DNA of 52,421 nt from Massilia horti (GTDB lineage: Bacteria; Pseudomonadota; Gammaproteobacteria; Burkholderiales; Burkholderiaceae_D): NCBI RefSeq assembly GCF_004614195.1, contig NZ_SPUM01000019.1, positions 1 through 52,421 of the forward strand, in the 5' to 3' direction. Under the pieces are notes generated by a model, which saw only the letters and a list, made by a program, of their open reading frames with translations, did no database searches and was not told the origin of the DNA. Positions 44,848-52,421 of this stretch are shown in pieces (the first letter of the stretch is position 1; the number at the start of each line of letters is the position of its first letter). Position numbers and translations under genes: made by a program.

Positions 44848-47610
44848 ATGAGCAAGCGCTTCTCGAGCAAGCCGTTCGCAGCCTGCGTCGCCCCGTGCGC
44901 GCTGGCCGCTGCGCTGCTTTGCGCCTCGATTGCACACGCCGGCAGCACCGCGCCCGCACCCGTCATTTCCAACAAAATTTCAGACGTCGCCGCCCGGCTG
45001 GCATCGCCGCCAAGCGATGCCCGTCCCATGATGCGCTGGTGGTGGTTCGGCCCCGCCGTGAACAACGCCGAGCTTGAGCGCGAAATCCGTGCGATGAAGG
45101 CCGGCGGCTTTGGCGGCTTCGAGATCCAGCCGGTGTACCCGATGGAGCTGGACGATCCTGCGCGTGGCATCAAAAACGTTCCCTACCTGTCGCCCGAATT
45201 CCTCGACTCCGTCAGCTTTGCCAACCGCACTGGCCGTGCCAACGGCATGCGCGTGGACATTACGCTGGGCAGCGGCTGGCCGTACGGCGGCCCGCACATC
45301 AGCGCGCAAAACGCCGCCGCGCGTCTGCGCCTGGCAACCAGCGAACTGCCGGCCAATGCGACAAGCTTTGCGCTGCCGGCCATCATGAGCGGTGAAAAGC
45401 TGATCGCCACCTTTGTGGGCGAGGGCAGCGGCAAGGACTTCGACGCCACGCGCCTGCAAATGGTGCAGCCGGAGAAGGGCAGCAATGGCCGCGCCACGCT
45501 CAAGCCTGCCGCGACGCCGCGCGTAGTGGTGTTCTATGTCGCCACCCGCACCGGCCAGCAGGTCAAGCGCGCTGCGCTGAACGCCGAAGGCTTCGTGATG
45601 GACCACCTGAGCCACAACGCGGTCGACCATCACTTGAAGGTTGTGGCCGAACCCCTGCTCAAGGCCTTTGGCGACGAGCCGCCTTACGCCGTGTTCTCCG
45701 ACAGCCTGGAAGTGTACGGCACCGACTGGACCGACAACTTCCTGGACGAATTCAAAAAGCGCCGCGGCTACGACCTGACGCCGCACCTGCCCGCGATCTT
45801 CTCCGGCAAGGGTGAAGACGCCGGCGCGGTGCGCCACGACTGGGCACTTACCCAGACTGAACTCGTCAACGAGCGTTACCTCACGCGAATCGACGACTGG
45901 GCCAAGAAGCACAACACCCAGTTCCGCTCCCAGACCTACGGCGAACCGCCGGTGTCGATGTCGAGCAACCGCCTGGTGGCACTGCCGGAAGGCGAAGGCC
46001 CGCAGTTCCGTGCGTTCTCGTTCACGCGCCTGGCCACGTCGGCCGGCCACCTGTACGGCCGCCCGGTGATCTCGGCCGAAACCTGGACCTGGCTCAATTC
46101 GCCCGCGTTCAGCGCCACGCCGCTCGACATGAAGGCCGAGGCCGACCGCATGCTGCTCGAAGGCGTGAACCTGTTTGTGGGCCACGGCTGGCCGTACACG
46201 CCGCCGGGCACGTTGGAGCCGGGTTACGGTTTCTATGCCGCCGCCGTGTTCAACGACCACAACCCGTGGTGGAACGTGATGCCGGAGGTGACCAGCTACC
46301 TGACGCGCATGAGCTACCTGATGCGCCAGGGCGAACCCGCCAACCAGGTTGCGGTGCTGCTGCCTAATGACGATGCGTATGCCGAACTGGCGCCGGGCAA
46401 GGTGTCGCTGTCGGCGGCGCTGCACAAGTACGTCACCCCCGAGCTGACCGCGCAGATCCTGGACTGCGGCCACAACCTCGATTACGTCGACGCCGAATCC
46501 ATCCTCGGGCTGGGCGTGCGCCATCCGGTGCTGGTGATGCCGCGCGTGACGCGTCTGTCGCCCGAAGTGATGGCCAAGCTCGCCGACTACGTCAAGGGCG
46601 GCGGCAAGATCATTGCGGTGGGCAGTACGCCATCGCTGGCGCCGGGCTTCGTGGACGCCAAGCGCATCTCGGAACAGGTGGCGCAGGCATCGAAGGCACT
46701 GTTCGCATCGGGCGCGAACGTCATGCAGGTGGCGGACGACGCCTCGGTGGGCCCGGCACTCAAGGCGATGCTGGCACCTGACTTGCAGTTGTCGGCCAAC
46801 GTCTCGGACGTGGGCTTCGTGCGCCGCAAGCTGGCTGATGCCGACATCTACTTCATTGCCAACACCAGCAACCACGACGTGAGCGCGACCGCCGACGTTG
46901 GCGCCAAGCGCAAGGCTGCTGCCTGGCTCGACCCGGACAGCGGCAAGCTGTCGCGGGCGACCCTGCCGGCCGACCTCAAGCTGGCGCCGTACGAATCGCG
47001 CGTGCTGGTGCTGTCCGATGCGCCGCTGGCTGCCGACGTCGCAAAGCGCACCGCCGCGCCTGCCGTGCTGGCGGACCTGAGCCAGGACTGGAAGGTCAGC
47101 TTCCCCGGCCAGGCCAAACCGGTGGCCATGAAGCAGCTGCGTTCGTGGACCGATGACGAATCGACCCGCTACTTCTCGGGCGAAGCCGTGTACAGCAAGG
47201 AAGTGAAGCTTAACGCGTCGCAGCTCGCAGGCAACCGTGTGGTGCTCGACTTCGGCCACGGAACTGCGCTGGCCACGACGCCCAAGGTCCCGTCTGGTAT
47301 GCGCGCCATGCTCGAAAGCCCGCTGCGCGAGGCCGCCCAGGTCTACGTCAACGGCAAGCGTGCCGGCGCGGTCTGGCATCCGCCGTACCGGGTCGATGTA
47401 ACGCCGCTGCTCACCAGCGGCACCAACAAGATCGAGGTACGCGTGGCCAACCTTGGGCTCAACACGCTGGCCGGGCACGCGCTGCCGGACTACCGCCTGC
47501 TGTCGCTGCGCTACGGCGAGCGCTTCAAACCGCAGGATACGGAACTGATCGCGCCGCGTCCGTCCGGCATGCTCGGTCCGGTCAAACTGGTCGGGGAGAA
47601 GATCCAATGA
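44848..47610 (+). CDS. GH106 alpha-L-rhamnosidase, secreted
   Basis: The 920-residue protein has a long signal peptide ending near AHAG. It has the GH106 hallmarks MMRWWWFGPAVNNAELEREIR, GGFGGFEIQPVYP, DITLGSGWPYGGPHIS, AVFSDSLEVYGTDWTD, VISAETWTWLN and GHGWPYTPPG. A C-terminal jelly-roll (VYVNGKRAGAVWHPPYRVDVTPLL) matches the carbohydrate-binding-like domain of the family. It releases terminal L-rhamnose from rhamnogalacturonan or arabinogalactan. AGGAGA precedes ATG 44848. First of four coupled genes. Confidence 0.92.
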   Translation: MSKRFSSKPFAACVAPCALAAALLCASIAHAGSTAPAPVISNKISDVAARLASPPSDARPMMRWWWFGPAVNNAELEREIRAMKAGGFGGFEIQPVYPMELDDPARGIKNVPYLSPEFLDSVSFANRTGRANGMRVDITLGSGWPYGGPHISAQNAAARLRLATSELPANATSFALPAIMSGEKLIATFVGEGSGKDFDATRLQMVQPEKGSNGRATLKPAATPRVVVFYVATRTGQQVKRAALNAEGFVMDHLSHNAVDHHLKVVAEPLLKAFGDEPPYAVFSDSLEVYGTDWTDNFLDEFKKRRGYDLTPHLPAIFSGKGEDAGAVRHDWALTQTELVNERYLTRIDDWAKKHNTQFRSQTYGEPPVSMSSNRLVALPEGEGPQFRAFSFTRLATSAGHLYGRPVISAETWTWLNSPAFSATPLDMKAEADRMLLEGVNLFVGHGWPYTPPGTLEPGYGFYAAAVFNDHNPWWNVMPEVTSYLTRMSYLMRQGEPANQVAVLLPNDDAYAELAPGKVSLSAALHKYVTPELTAQILDCGHNLDYVDAESILGLGVRHPVLVMPRVTRLSPEVMAKLADYVKGGGKIIAVGSTPSLAPGFVDAKRISEQVAQASKALFASGANVMQVADDASVGPALKAMLAPDLQLSANVSDVGFVRRKLADADIYFIANTSNHDVSATADVGAKRKAAAWLDPDSGKLSRATLPADLKLAPYESRVLVLSDAPLAADVAKRTAAPAVLADLSQDWKVSFPGQAKPVAMKQLRSWTDDESTRYFSGEAVYSKEVKLNASQLAGNRVVLDFGHGTALATTPKVPSGMRAMLESPLREAAQVYVNGKRAGAVWHPPYRVDVTPLLTSGTNKIEVRVANLGLNTLAGHALPDYRLLSLRYGERFKPQDTELIAPRPSGMLGPVKLVGEKIQ

Positions 47611-49043
47611 TGAACGCATTCAAACCAATCGCGCTGGCCACCGCGCTTGCGCTGGCGTCAAGCTTCGGCTACGCCGCAGACTTCAACGCGGCGAAGTACG
47701 GCGCCAAGGGCGACGGCACGTCCATGAACACGGCCGCAATCCAGAAGGCGATCGACGCCGCCGCGAAGAAGGGCGGCACGGTGGTGTTCCCGGCCGGGAC
47801 CTACCTGACCGGCTCGATCTTCGTGAAGTCCGGGGTCACCCTCAAGCTGGACAAGGGCGTGACCCTGCTCGGCTCGCAGGACATCAAGGACTACCCGATG
47901 ATGCCGACCCGGATCGCAGGCATCGAGATGACCTGGCCAGCCGCGCTGGTCAACGTCTACAAACAGAAGAAGGCGGCGATCGTCGGCGAAGGCACGATTG
48001 ACGGCGACGGCAAGGTGTTCTGGGACAGCTACTGGTCGCTGCGCAAAGAGTACGAACCACGTGGCCTGCGCTGGGCGTCGGACTACGACGCGCGCCGGCC
48101 GCGGCTGGTGCAGGTGTTCGATTCGTCGGACATCAAGGTCGGCGGGGGCCTCTTGATGCGCCGCTCGGGCTTCTGGACCCTGCACGTGTGCTATTCAAGT
48201 GACGTGACGGTCGACGGCGTCGTCATCCGTAACAACGAGGATGGCCACGGCCCGTCGACCGACGGCATCGACATCGACTCGTCGCGCAAGGTGCTGGTCG
48301 CGAATGCGGACATCACGGTCAACGACGACGCGCTGGTGATGAAGGCCGGGCGCGATGCCGACGGCCTGCGCGTGGCGCGTCCAACCGAAGACGTGGTGGT
48401 GCGCGATTCAATCGTGCGCGCCGGCGCCGCCGGCTTCACCTTCGGCAGCGAGACGTCGGGGGGCTTTCGCAACATCGAAGCTTACAACATCACGGTCGAG
48501 GGCAAGGTGCCGGTCGGGATCCTGTTCAAGTCGGCGCACACGCGCGGCGGCTGGGGTGAAAACCTGCGCCTGCACGACTTTACGATGACCGGCATTCCGG
48601 TCGCCGTGCGCGTGACGATGAACTGGAACCCGTCCTACAGCTACGCCAAGATCCCGGAGACCGAAACCAACGTGCCGCCATACTGGAAAGTGCTGGCTAC
48701 GCCGGTGCCCAAGGAGCAGGGCATTGCCCACTTCCACGACGTGAAGATCTGGAACATCAAGGCGACGGGCGCCAAGACCGCGTTCGAGGTCGACGGCTAC
48801 CCGCACGCGCCGCTGCAGCGCTTCCAATTTTCCGGTCTGGACATCGAGGCCGAAAAGGGCGGCCACATCAACGACGCCCAGGACTGGACCTTCACCGACA
48901 CCACGCTCAAGCTGGGCACCAAGGTTGAGGTGGGCCAAGCCAGCACTGTGACCGGCCTGCCGGCGGGCAGTTTCGAAATCCGCGCGCCGCGCCAGAAGGA
49001 AGACCCATCGAAGAAGAGTTTCGCAGAACAGGACAAGACGTGA
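47607..49043 (+). CDS. GH28 polygalacturonase/rhamnogalacturonase-type enzyme, secreted
   Basis: The 478-residue right-handed beta-helix enzyme has a signal peptide (cleavage near GYAAD). GH28 landmarks are FNAAKYGAKGDGT and AIQKAIDAAAKKGGTVVFPAGTYL. The acidic catalytic pieces are STDGIDIDSS and NDDALVMKAG. The usual G-H-G position reads FGSETSGG. ATGA overlaps the GH106 stop. It probably hydrolyses galacturonic acid linkages in pectin; exo or endo cannot be told. Confidence 0.88.
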   Translation: MMNAFKPIALATALALASSFGYAADFNAAKYGAKGDGTSMNTAAIQKAIDAAAKKGGTVVFPAGTYLTGSIFVKSGVTLKLDKGVTLLGSQDIKDYPMMPTRIAGIEMTWPAALVNVYKQKKAAIVGEGTIDGDGKVFWDSYWSLRKEYEPRGLRWASDYDARRPRLVQVFDSSDIKVGGGLLMRRSGFWTLHVCYSSDVTVDGVVIRNNEDGHGPSTDGIDIDSSRKVLVANADITVNDDALVMKAGRDADGLRVARPTEDVVVRDSIVRAGAAGFTFGSETSGGFRNIEAYNITVEGKVPVGILFKSAHTRGGWGENLRLHDFTMTGIPVAVRVTMNWNPSYSYAKIPETETNVPPYWKVLATPVPKEQGIAHFHDVKIWNIKATGAKTAFEVDGYPHAPLQRFQFSGLDIEAEKGGHINDAQDWTFTDTTLKLGTKVEVGQASTVTGLPAGSFEIRAPRQKEDPSKKSFAEQDKT

Positions 49044-50242
49044 TGACCACCAAACCACGACTGGCGGCACTGTCCGCCGCGCTCGCCTTCGCCGCCTTTC
49101 CGGCGCTCGCGCAGAACTACCCCCAGCCCACGCCGGCCATGCAGGCGATCATCGACAAGGACACCAGCCGCCACTTTGGCGATGCGCCGGAGTCCGCCGG
49201 CCCTTACGCGACCGACTTGTCGCCGGCAATTGAGCCCGCGGCCATCGACAAGGCGCTGCGCAAGGTCGCCGACTGGCAGCTTGAGCGCTCCAGGCCGCAC
49301 TGGGACCGCATCTGGACTTCTAGCGTGATGTACACGGGCTTCATGGCCGCATCGGAAGCGACGGGCGATCCGAAATACCGCAACGCCATGTTCGAGATGG
49401 CCAAGCACTTCGACTTCCAGCTGCGTGACCGCCTGCCGAACGCCGACGACCTGTCGATCGCCCAGGTCTACATCGACCTGTATGTGCAGGAGAAGCGCCC
49501 ATCGCTGCTGAACCTGACAAAGGCGGAGATGGAAGACCTGCTGCCGCTGGCAACCCTCAAGCCCAAGGACGCGCGCATCCCCTGGTGGTGGTGCGACGCG
49601 CTGTTCATGGCGCCGCCGGTATGGGCCAAGATGTACAAGGTGACCGGCGAACGCAAGTACCTGGACTACATGCACCTGAACTGGAAGCGTACCTACGACC
49701 TCCTGTGGGACAAAGAGGAACGCCTGTACTTGCGCGACGCCAGCTACGCCACCAAGCGCGAGCCGAACGGCAAGAAGATGTTCTGGTCGCGTGGCGAGGG
49801 CTGGGTGATGGGCGGCCTGGCGCGCGTGCTCGACTACATTCCGGCGGATGACCCGCAGCGCGGCTTCTACGTGCGGCAGTTGCGCGACATGTCGGACAAG
49901 ATCGCGAGCCTGCAGGGACCTGATGGGCTGTGGCATGCCGGCCTGCTCGACCCGGCCACCTATCCGCTGCCTGAAGTATCGGGCTCGGCGCTGTTCGTGT
50001 ACGGCATGGCCTACGGCGTGAACAACGGACTGCTGGACGCAGAAAAGTACAAGCCCGTGATTGCGCGCGCCTGGGCCGGCATCCTGAAGAATGTCTACGC
50101 GGACGGCCGCGTCGGCAACATCCAGCAGACCGGGGCAGAGCCGGCGTTCTATCGCCCGACTTCCAGCTTCAACTATGGTGTGGGCGCGTTCATGCTCGCT
50201 GCGTCGGAGCTGAAGAAGATGGCGGCGGGAGGCTCCAAATGA
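49040..50242 (+). CDS. GH105 unsaturated rhamnogalacturonyl hydrolase
   Basis: The 400-residue (alpha/alpha)6 barrel protein has a signal peptide ending at ALAQ, so it acts in the periplasm. WWWCDALFMAPPVWAKM carries the catalytic Asp at about 186. MFWSRGEGWVMGGLARVLDYIP is the other family block. It removes unsaturated galacturonic acid from oligosaccharides made by a polysaccharide lyase. No lyase is in this window. Its start overlaps the GH28 stop and its stop overlaps rhaM (both ATGA). Confidence 0.92.
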   Translation: MMTTKPRLAALSAALAFAAFPALAQNYPQPTPAMQAIIDKDTSRHFGDAPESAGPYATDLSPAIEPAAIDKALRKVADWQLERSRPHWDRIWTSSVMYTGFMAASEATGDPKYRNAMFEMAKHFDFQLRDRLPNADDLSIAQVYIDLYVQEKRPSLLNLTKAEMEDLLPLATLKPKDARIPWWWCDALFMAPPVWAKMYKVTGERKYLDYMHLNWKRTYDLLWDKEERLYLRDASYATKREPNGKKMFWSRGEGWVMGGLARVLDYIPADDPQRGFYVRQLRDMSDKIASLQGPDGLWHAGLLDPATYPLPEVSGSALFVYGMAYGVNNGLLDAEKYKPVIARAWAGILKNVYADGRVGNIQQTGAEPAFYRPTSSFNYGVGAFMLAASELKKMAAGGSK

Positions 50243-50553
50243 TCGGCCGCGCGTTCCGGATGAAGCTCAAGCCGGGTACGGTGGAGGAGTACAAGCGCCG
50301 GCACGACGAGATCTGGCCGGAGCTCGTGGATCTGCTCAAGAACTCAGGCATCTACGACTACTCGATTTTTTTGGACGAAGAGACTCTGCACCTGTTCGCC
50401 GTGCTCAAGCTCTGGCCCGACCAGAACATCGCTGCATTGCCGGAGCATCCGGTCATGCGGCGCTGGTGGGACCACATGGCCGACCTGATGGAGGTCGAGC
50501 CGGGCAACCGTCCGCGCGAGTGGCCGTTGGTGCAGATGTTCCACCTGGCGTGA
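50239..50553 (+). CDS. rhaM: L-rhamnose mutarotase
   Basis: The 104-residue dimeric ferredoxin-like protein interconverts alpha- and beta-L-rhamnose. Family stretches are MKLKPGTVEEYKRRHDEIWPEL, GIYDYSIFLDEETLHLFAVL and RRWWDHMADLMEV. It is the last gene of the GH106-GH28-GH105 operon and overlaps GH105 by 4 bases. This ties mutarotation to rhamnose release rather than to the importer operon. Confidence 0.95.
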   Translation: MIGRAFRMKLKPGTVEEYKRRHDEIWPELVDLLKNSGIYDYSIFLDEETLHLFAVLKLWPDQNIAALPEHPVMRRWWDHMADLMEVEPGNRPREWPLVQMFHLA

Positions 50554-50561
50554 GAACTTCG

Positions 50562-50646
50562 TAGGGTGGGGACCGCGCACCTCACGGCTTGCCGAGGGCG
50601 TAGGGTGCGCACCAGTGCGCACGCGGTACGGCTGCTCAGTGTTGGC
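50562..50646. repeat. GTGCGCAC palindromic repeat unit plus degenerate copy
   Basis: A degenerate copy starts at 50562 (GTAGGGTGGGGACC). A full unit at about 50600-50632 follows, with the tail CTGCTCAGTGTTGGCC shared with 44.7 kb. It fills the convergent gap between rhaM and the esterase gene and may serve as a two-way transcript end. Confidence 0.85.
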
Positions 50647-50648
50647 CC

Positions 50649-51557
50649 CTATCTGACCGCATCAAGCAGCCCCCGCTCACGCAGCCATTCCTCTGCGCGG
50701 CGCGGCCAGTTCGACGCCGTACCCAGCCCCGGTTTCATTCCCATTCCATGCGCCCCATGCTCGAACAAGTACATCTCCGCTGGCACCGCGGCCCGCGTAA
50801 GCGCCTGATAGAACATGATGCTGTTCTCAACCGGCACCGACTTGTCCTCCTGCGTGTGGATCAGCAGCGTTGGCGGCGTATCCTTGGTTACCTGCTTTTC
50901 AACCGACATCAGCTGCACGGTTTCCGCCGAGGGCGCCCCTCCGATCAGCGCCTTGCGCGACCCCGTGTGCACCGCCGGCCCATCCATCGTGATGACCGGA
51001 TACATCAGCATCAAAAAATCCGGCCTGGCGCTGACCGCATCGAGCTGCGCCCCAGTGCGGCCGAGCGGATTGTCGAACAGGGTGCCGGCAGTAGCCGCGA
51101 GATGACCGCCCGCCGAACTGCCCATCACGCCGATGCGGTCCGCACGAACGTGGAACTCCGCCGCCTTCGAGCGAACCAGCCGCACCGCGCGCAGCACGTC
51201 CTGCAGCGGCGCCGGGTGGCCGAATTCCTGCAGCCGGTACTTGAGCACGAAGCTGGTCACTCCCAAGGTGCTGAGCCAGGTGGCATACTGTTCGCCTTCG
51301 CGTTGGAACGATTCGCGTACGTAGCCGCCGCCCGGACAGATGATGACGGCGGTGCCGTTCTGCCGGTCGACCGCAGGGCCGTACACGGTGATGGTCGGCT
51401 CGCTGATGTTCGACACGCGGCCGTTTTCAAAGCGTTCCGGTCCCAGTGCGGGCTTGGCGCCGGGTACGCCTTCCGGCCAAAGCGGCAGCACCTTGGGCGC
51501 GGCCTGGGACAGGGGCAGGGCGGCGGCAAGCAGCAGGGCAAGTGCAATTCTCTTCAT
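50649..51557 (-). CDS. Secreted alpha/beta-hydrolase esterase (carbohydrate acetylesterase-like)
   Basis: The 302-residue protein has a signal peptide ending near SQAAP. It has an oxyanion block (IICPGGGYVRES), nucleophile elbow GSSAGGHLAA, acid loop TQEDKSVPVENS and the His loop FEHGAHGMG. It resembles enzymes annotated as acetyl-xylan or rhamnogalacturonan acetylesterases. The substrate is inferred from the neighbouring pectin operon. GGAGAC precedes ATG 51557. It is divergent from the DUF1080 gene with only 38 bases between. Confidence 0.85.
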   Translation of the reverse strand: MKRIALALLLAAALPLSQAAPKVLPLWPEGVPGAKPALGPERFENGRVSNISEPTITVYGPAVDRQNGTAVIICPGGGYVRESFQREGEQYATWLSTLGVTSFVLKYRLQEFGHPAPLQDVLRAVRLVRSKAAEFHVRADRIGVMGSSAGGHLAATAGTLFDNPLGRTGAQLDAVSARPDFLMLMYPVITMDGPAVHTGSRKALIGGAPSAETVQLMSVEKQVTKDTPPTLLIHTQEDKSVPVENSIMFYQALTRAAVPAEMYLFEHGAHGMGMKPGLGTASNWPRRAEEWLRERGLLDAVR

Positions 51558-51595
51558 CGTGTCTCCAGTTTTTTCAACTTACAGCAGGGTTCAAC

Positions 51596-52237
51596 ATGGT
51601 AAAAGCATCTTACGTTTTCGGGGTACTGGCAATCGCGGCATTGACTGGCTGCGCCAGCACTTCACGGCCGCTGTTCAACGGCCAGGACTTCAAGGACTTT
51701 GACCTGGTCACCACGCCCGTCGCGGCGCCCGAGTCGGTGTACTCGATGCAGCCAAATGGCGTGATCGCGGTGGCCGGCAAGCCGTCCGGCTACTTCGCCA
51801 CTCGTGAAAGCTACGCCGACTACAAGCTGCATGTCGAATGGCGCTGGAGCGGCAAGCCTGGCAATTCTGGCTTTTTGCTGCACGTTGCGTCCGGACCGAA
51901 GGACGGGGTGTGGCCGCTGAGCCAGCAGGTGCAGACCAAGCATGGATTCGTGGGCGATCTGCTGCCGATGGCGGGCGCCAGCTTCGTCGAGCCGCTCACC
52001 ACCGCGCCTGGAGCCTACCCCAAGATCAAGGCCAAGATGGCGGCGGACAGCGAAAAGCCGGCCGGTGAATGGAACGTGGTCGACGTGCTGGCGCGCGACG
52101 GCGTGATCGAGGTGACGGTCAATGGCGTGCTGCAAAACCGGGTGACTGGGGCCAATCCGCGCGAGGGCAAGATCGGCTTTCAGCTCGAAGGGGCGCCGTA
52201 TGAGCTGCGCAATGTGACCATCACTCCTATCCCGTAG
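51596..52237 (+). CDS. DUF1080 (3-keto-disaccharide hydrolase domain) lipoprotein
   Basis: The 213-residue protein has a lipobox (AIAALTGC). The concanavalin-like domain reads SYADYKLHVEWRWSGKPGNSGFLLHV, GEWNVVDVLARDGVIEVTVNG and GKIGFQLEGAPYELRNVTI. The family is linked with binding or hydrolysing sugars and glycosides; the exact role here is unknown. ATG 51596 is chosen; an earlier ATG at 51446 lies inside the opposite gene. The last 27 bases are part of a 79-base tandem repeat. Confidence 0.85.
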   Translation: MVKASYVFGVLAIAALTGCASTSRPLFNGQDFKDFDLVTTPVAAPESVYSMQPNGVIAVAGKPSGYFATRESYADYKLHVEWRWSGKPGNSGFLLHVASGPKDGVWPLSQQVQTKHGFVGDLLPMAGASFVEPLTTAPGAYPKIKAKMAADSEKPAGEWNVVDVLARDGVIEVTVNGVLQNRVTGANPREGKIGFQLEGAPYELRNVTITPIP

Positions 52238-52368
52238 GGTGCGCACCCCGTGCGCACGCGGATGCAAACTCTGCGCAACCGTACCGCGTAATGTGACCAT
52301 CACACCTATCCCGTAGGGTGCGCACCCCGTGCGCGCGCGGATGCAAACTCTGCGCAACCGTACCGCGT
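52211..52368. repeat. 79-base tandem duplication covering the end of the DUF1080 gene and a repeat unit
   Basis: Bases 52211-52289 and 52290-52368 are the same sequence with very few changes (for example T/A at 52225 against 52304). Each copy holds the last codons of the gene (NVTITPIP, stop), a GTGCGCAC unit and GATGCAAACTCTGCGCAACC. The second copy is a non-coding duplicate of the gene's tail. Confidence 0.92.
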
Positions 52369-52421
52369 GCGCACAGGTGCGCACCCTAACGGTCATTGCA
52401 GAGCGTGCCACCCCGGCGCAT
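52338..52421. repeat. Right copy of window-end inverted repeat
   Basis: This is the reverse complement of bases 1-84, exact over the outer 55 bases. It includes a reverse GTGCGCAC unit at about 52365-52390. No gene is visible after 52237. Confidence 0.85.

Overview
The window is high-GC DNA that looks like a betaproteobacterium of the Oxalobacteraceae (Massilia/Duganella/Telluria type). That placement is an inference from codon use, the plant-polysaccharide enzymes, the large TonB-dependent receptors, and a Rhizobium-style rhamnose cluster combined with a bkd operon. I see no rRNA, tRNA, CRISPR array, phage or transposase gene.

Layout. 0.2-5.0 kb (minus strand): a branched-chain 2-oxoacid dehydrogenase operon (E1 alpha, E1 beta, E2, E3) whose E2 gene is frameshifted. 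5.3-8.7 kb: a large orphan hybrid histidine kinase. 8.7-13.9 kb: a GH43-like lipoprotein, a GH115 alpha-glucuronidase and a GH1-like enzyme. 14-15 kb: a small secreted protein and a GNAT acetyltransferase. 15.4-25 kb: a TonB-dependent receptor, then dgoD-dgoK-dgoA, an AraFGH-type sugar ABC importer and an SDR dehydrogenase. Together these form a sugar uptake and oxidation (De Ley-Doudoroff) module for galactose/arabinose-type sugars. 25-29.4 kb: a second large TonB-dependent receptor and a GH43 enzyme. 29.4-33.9 kb: a more AT-rich patchwork holding an H-type lectin, a barnase/RNase Sa-like ribonuclease with no visible inhibitor, two GNAT/SRPBCC-type genes, small secreted proteins, and broken pieces of genes. 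The broken pieces include a 3' copy of the neighbouring GH43 gene, a piece of the rhamnose kinase gene and an internally deleted S41 peptidase. 33.9-44.7 kb: a full L-rhamnose catabolic locus, with rhaRSTPQK on the minus strand facing rhaD-rhaI on the plus strand. 44.8-50.6 kb: a translationally coupled operon GH106-GH28-GH105-rhaM for rhamnogalacturonan-type glycans. 50.6-52.2 kb: a secreted alpha/beta esterase and a DUF1080 lipoprotein.

How it works together (inference). Secreted or periplasmic glycosidases (GH43, GH115, GH106, GH28, GH105, esterase) trim pectin or arabinogalactan material. The two TonB receptors bring fragments across the outer membrane, and two CUT2-type ABC importers take rhamnose and arabinose/galactose into the cytoplasm. 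Rhamnose goes through mutarotase, isomerase, kinase and the bifunctional aldolase/dehydrogenase to DHAP and lactate. Galactose-type sugar goes through an SDR, DgoD, DgoK and DgoA to pyruvate and glyceraldehyde-3-phosphate.

A family of short palindromic repeats built around GTGCGCAC sits at the borders of these modules, often as inverted pairs. The first 84 and last 84 bases of the window are inverted copies of each other (55 bases perfect). This suggests either a contig broken at a repeat or a block bracketed by repeats.
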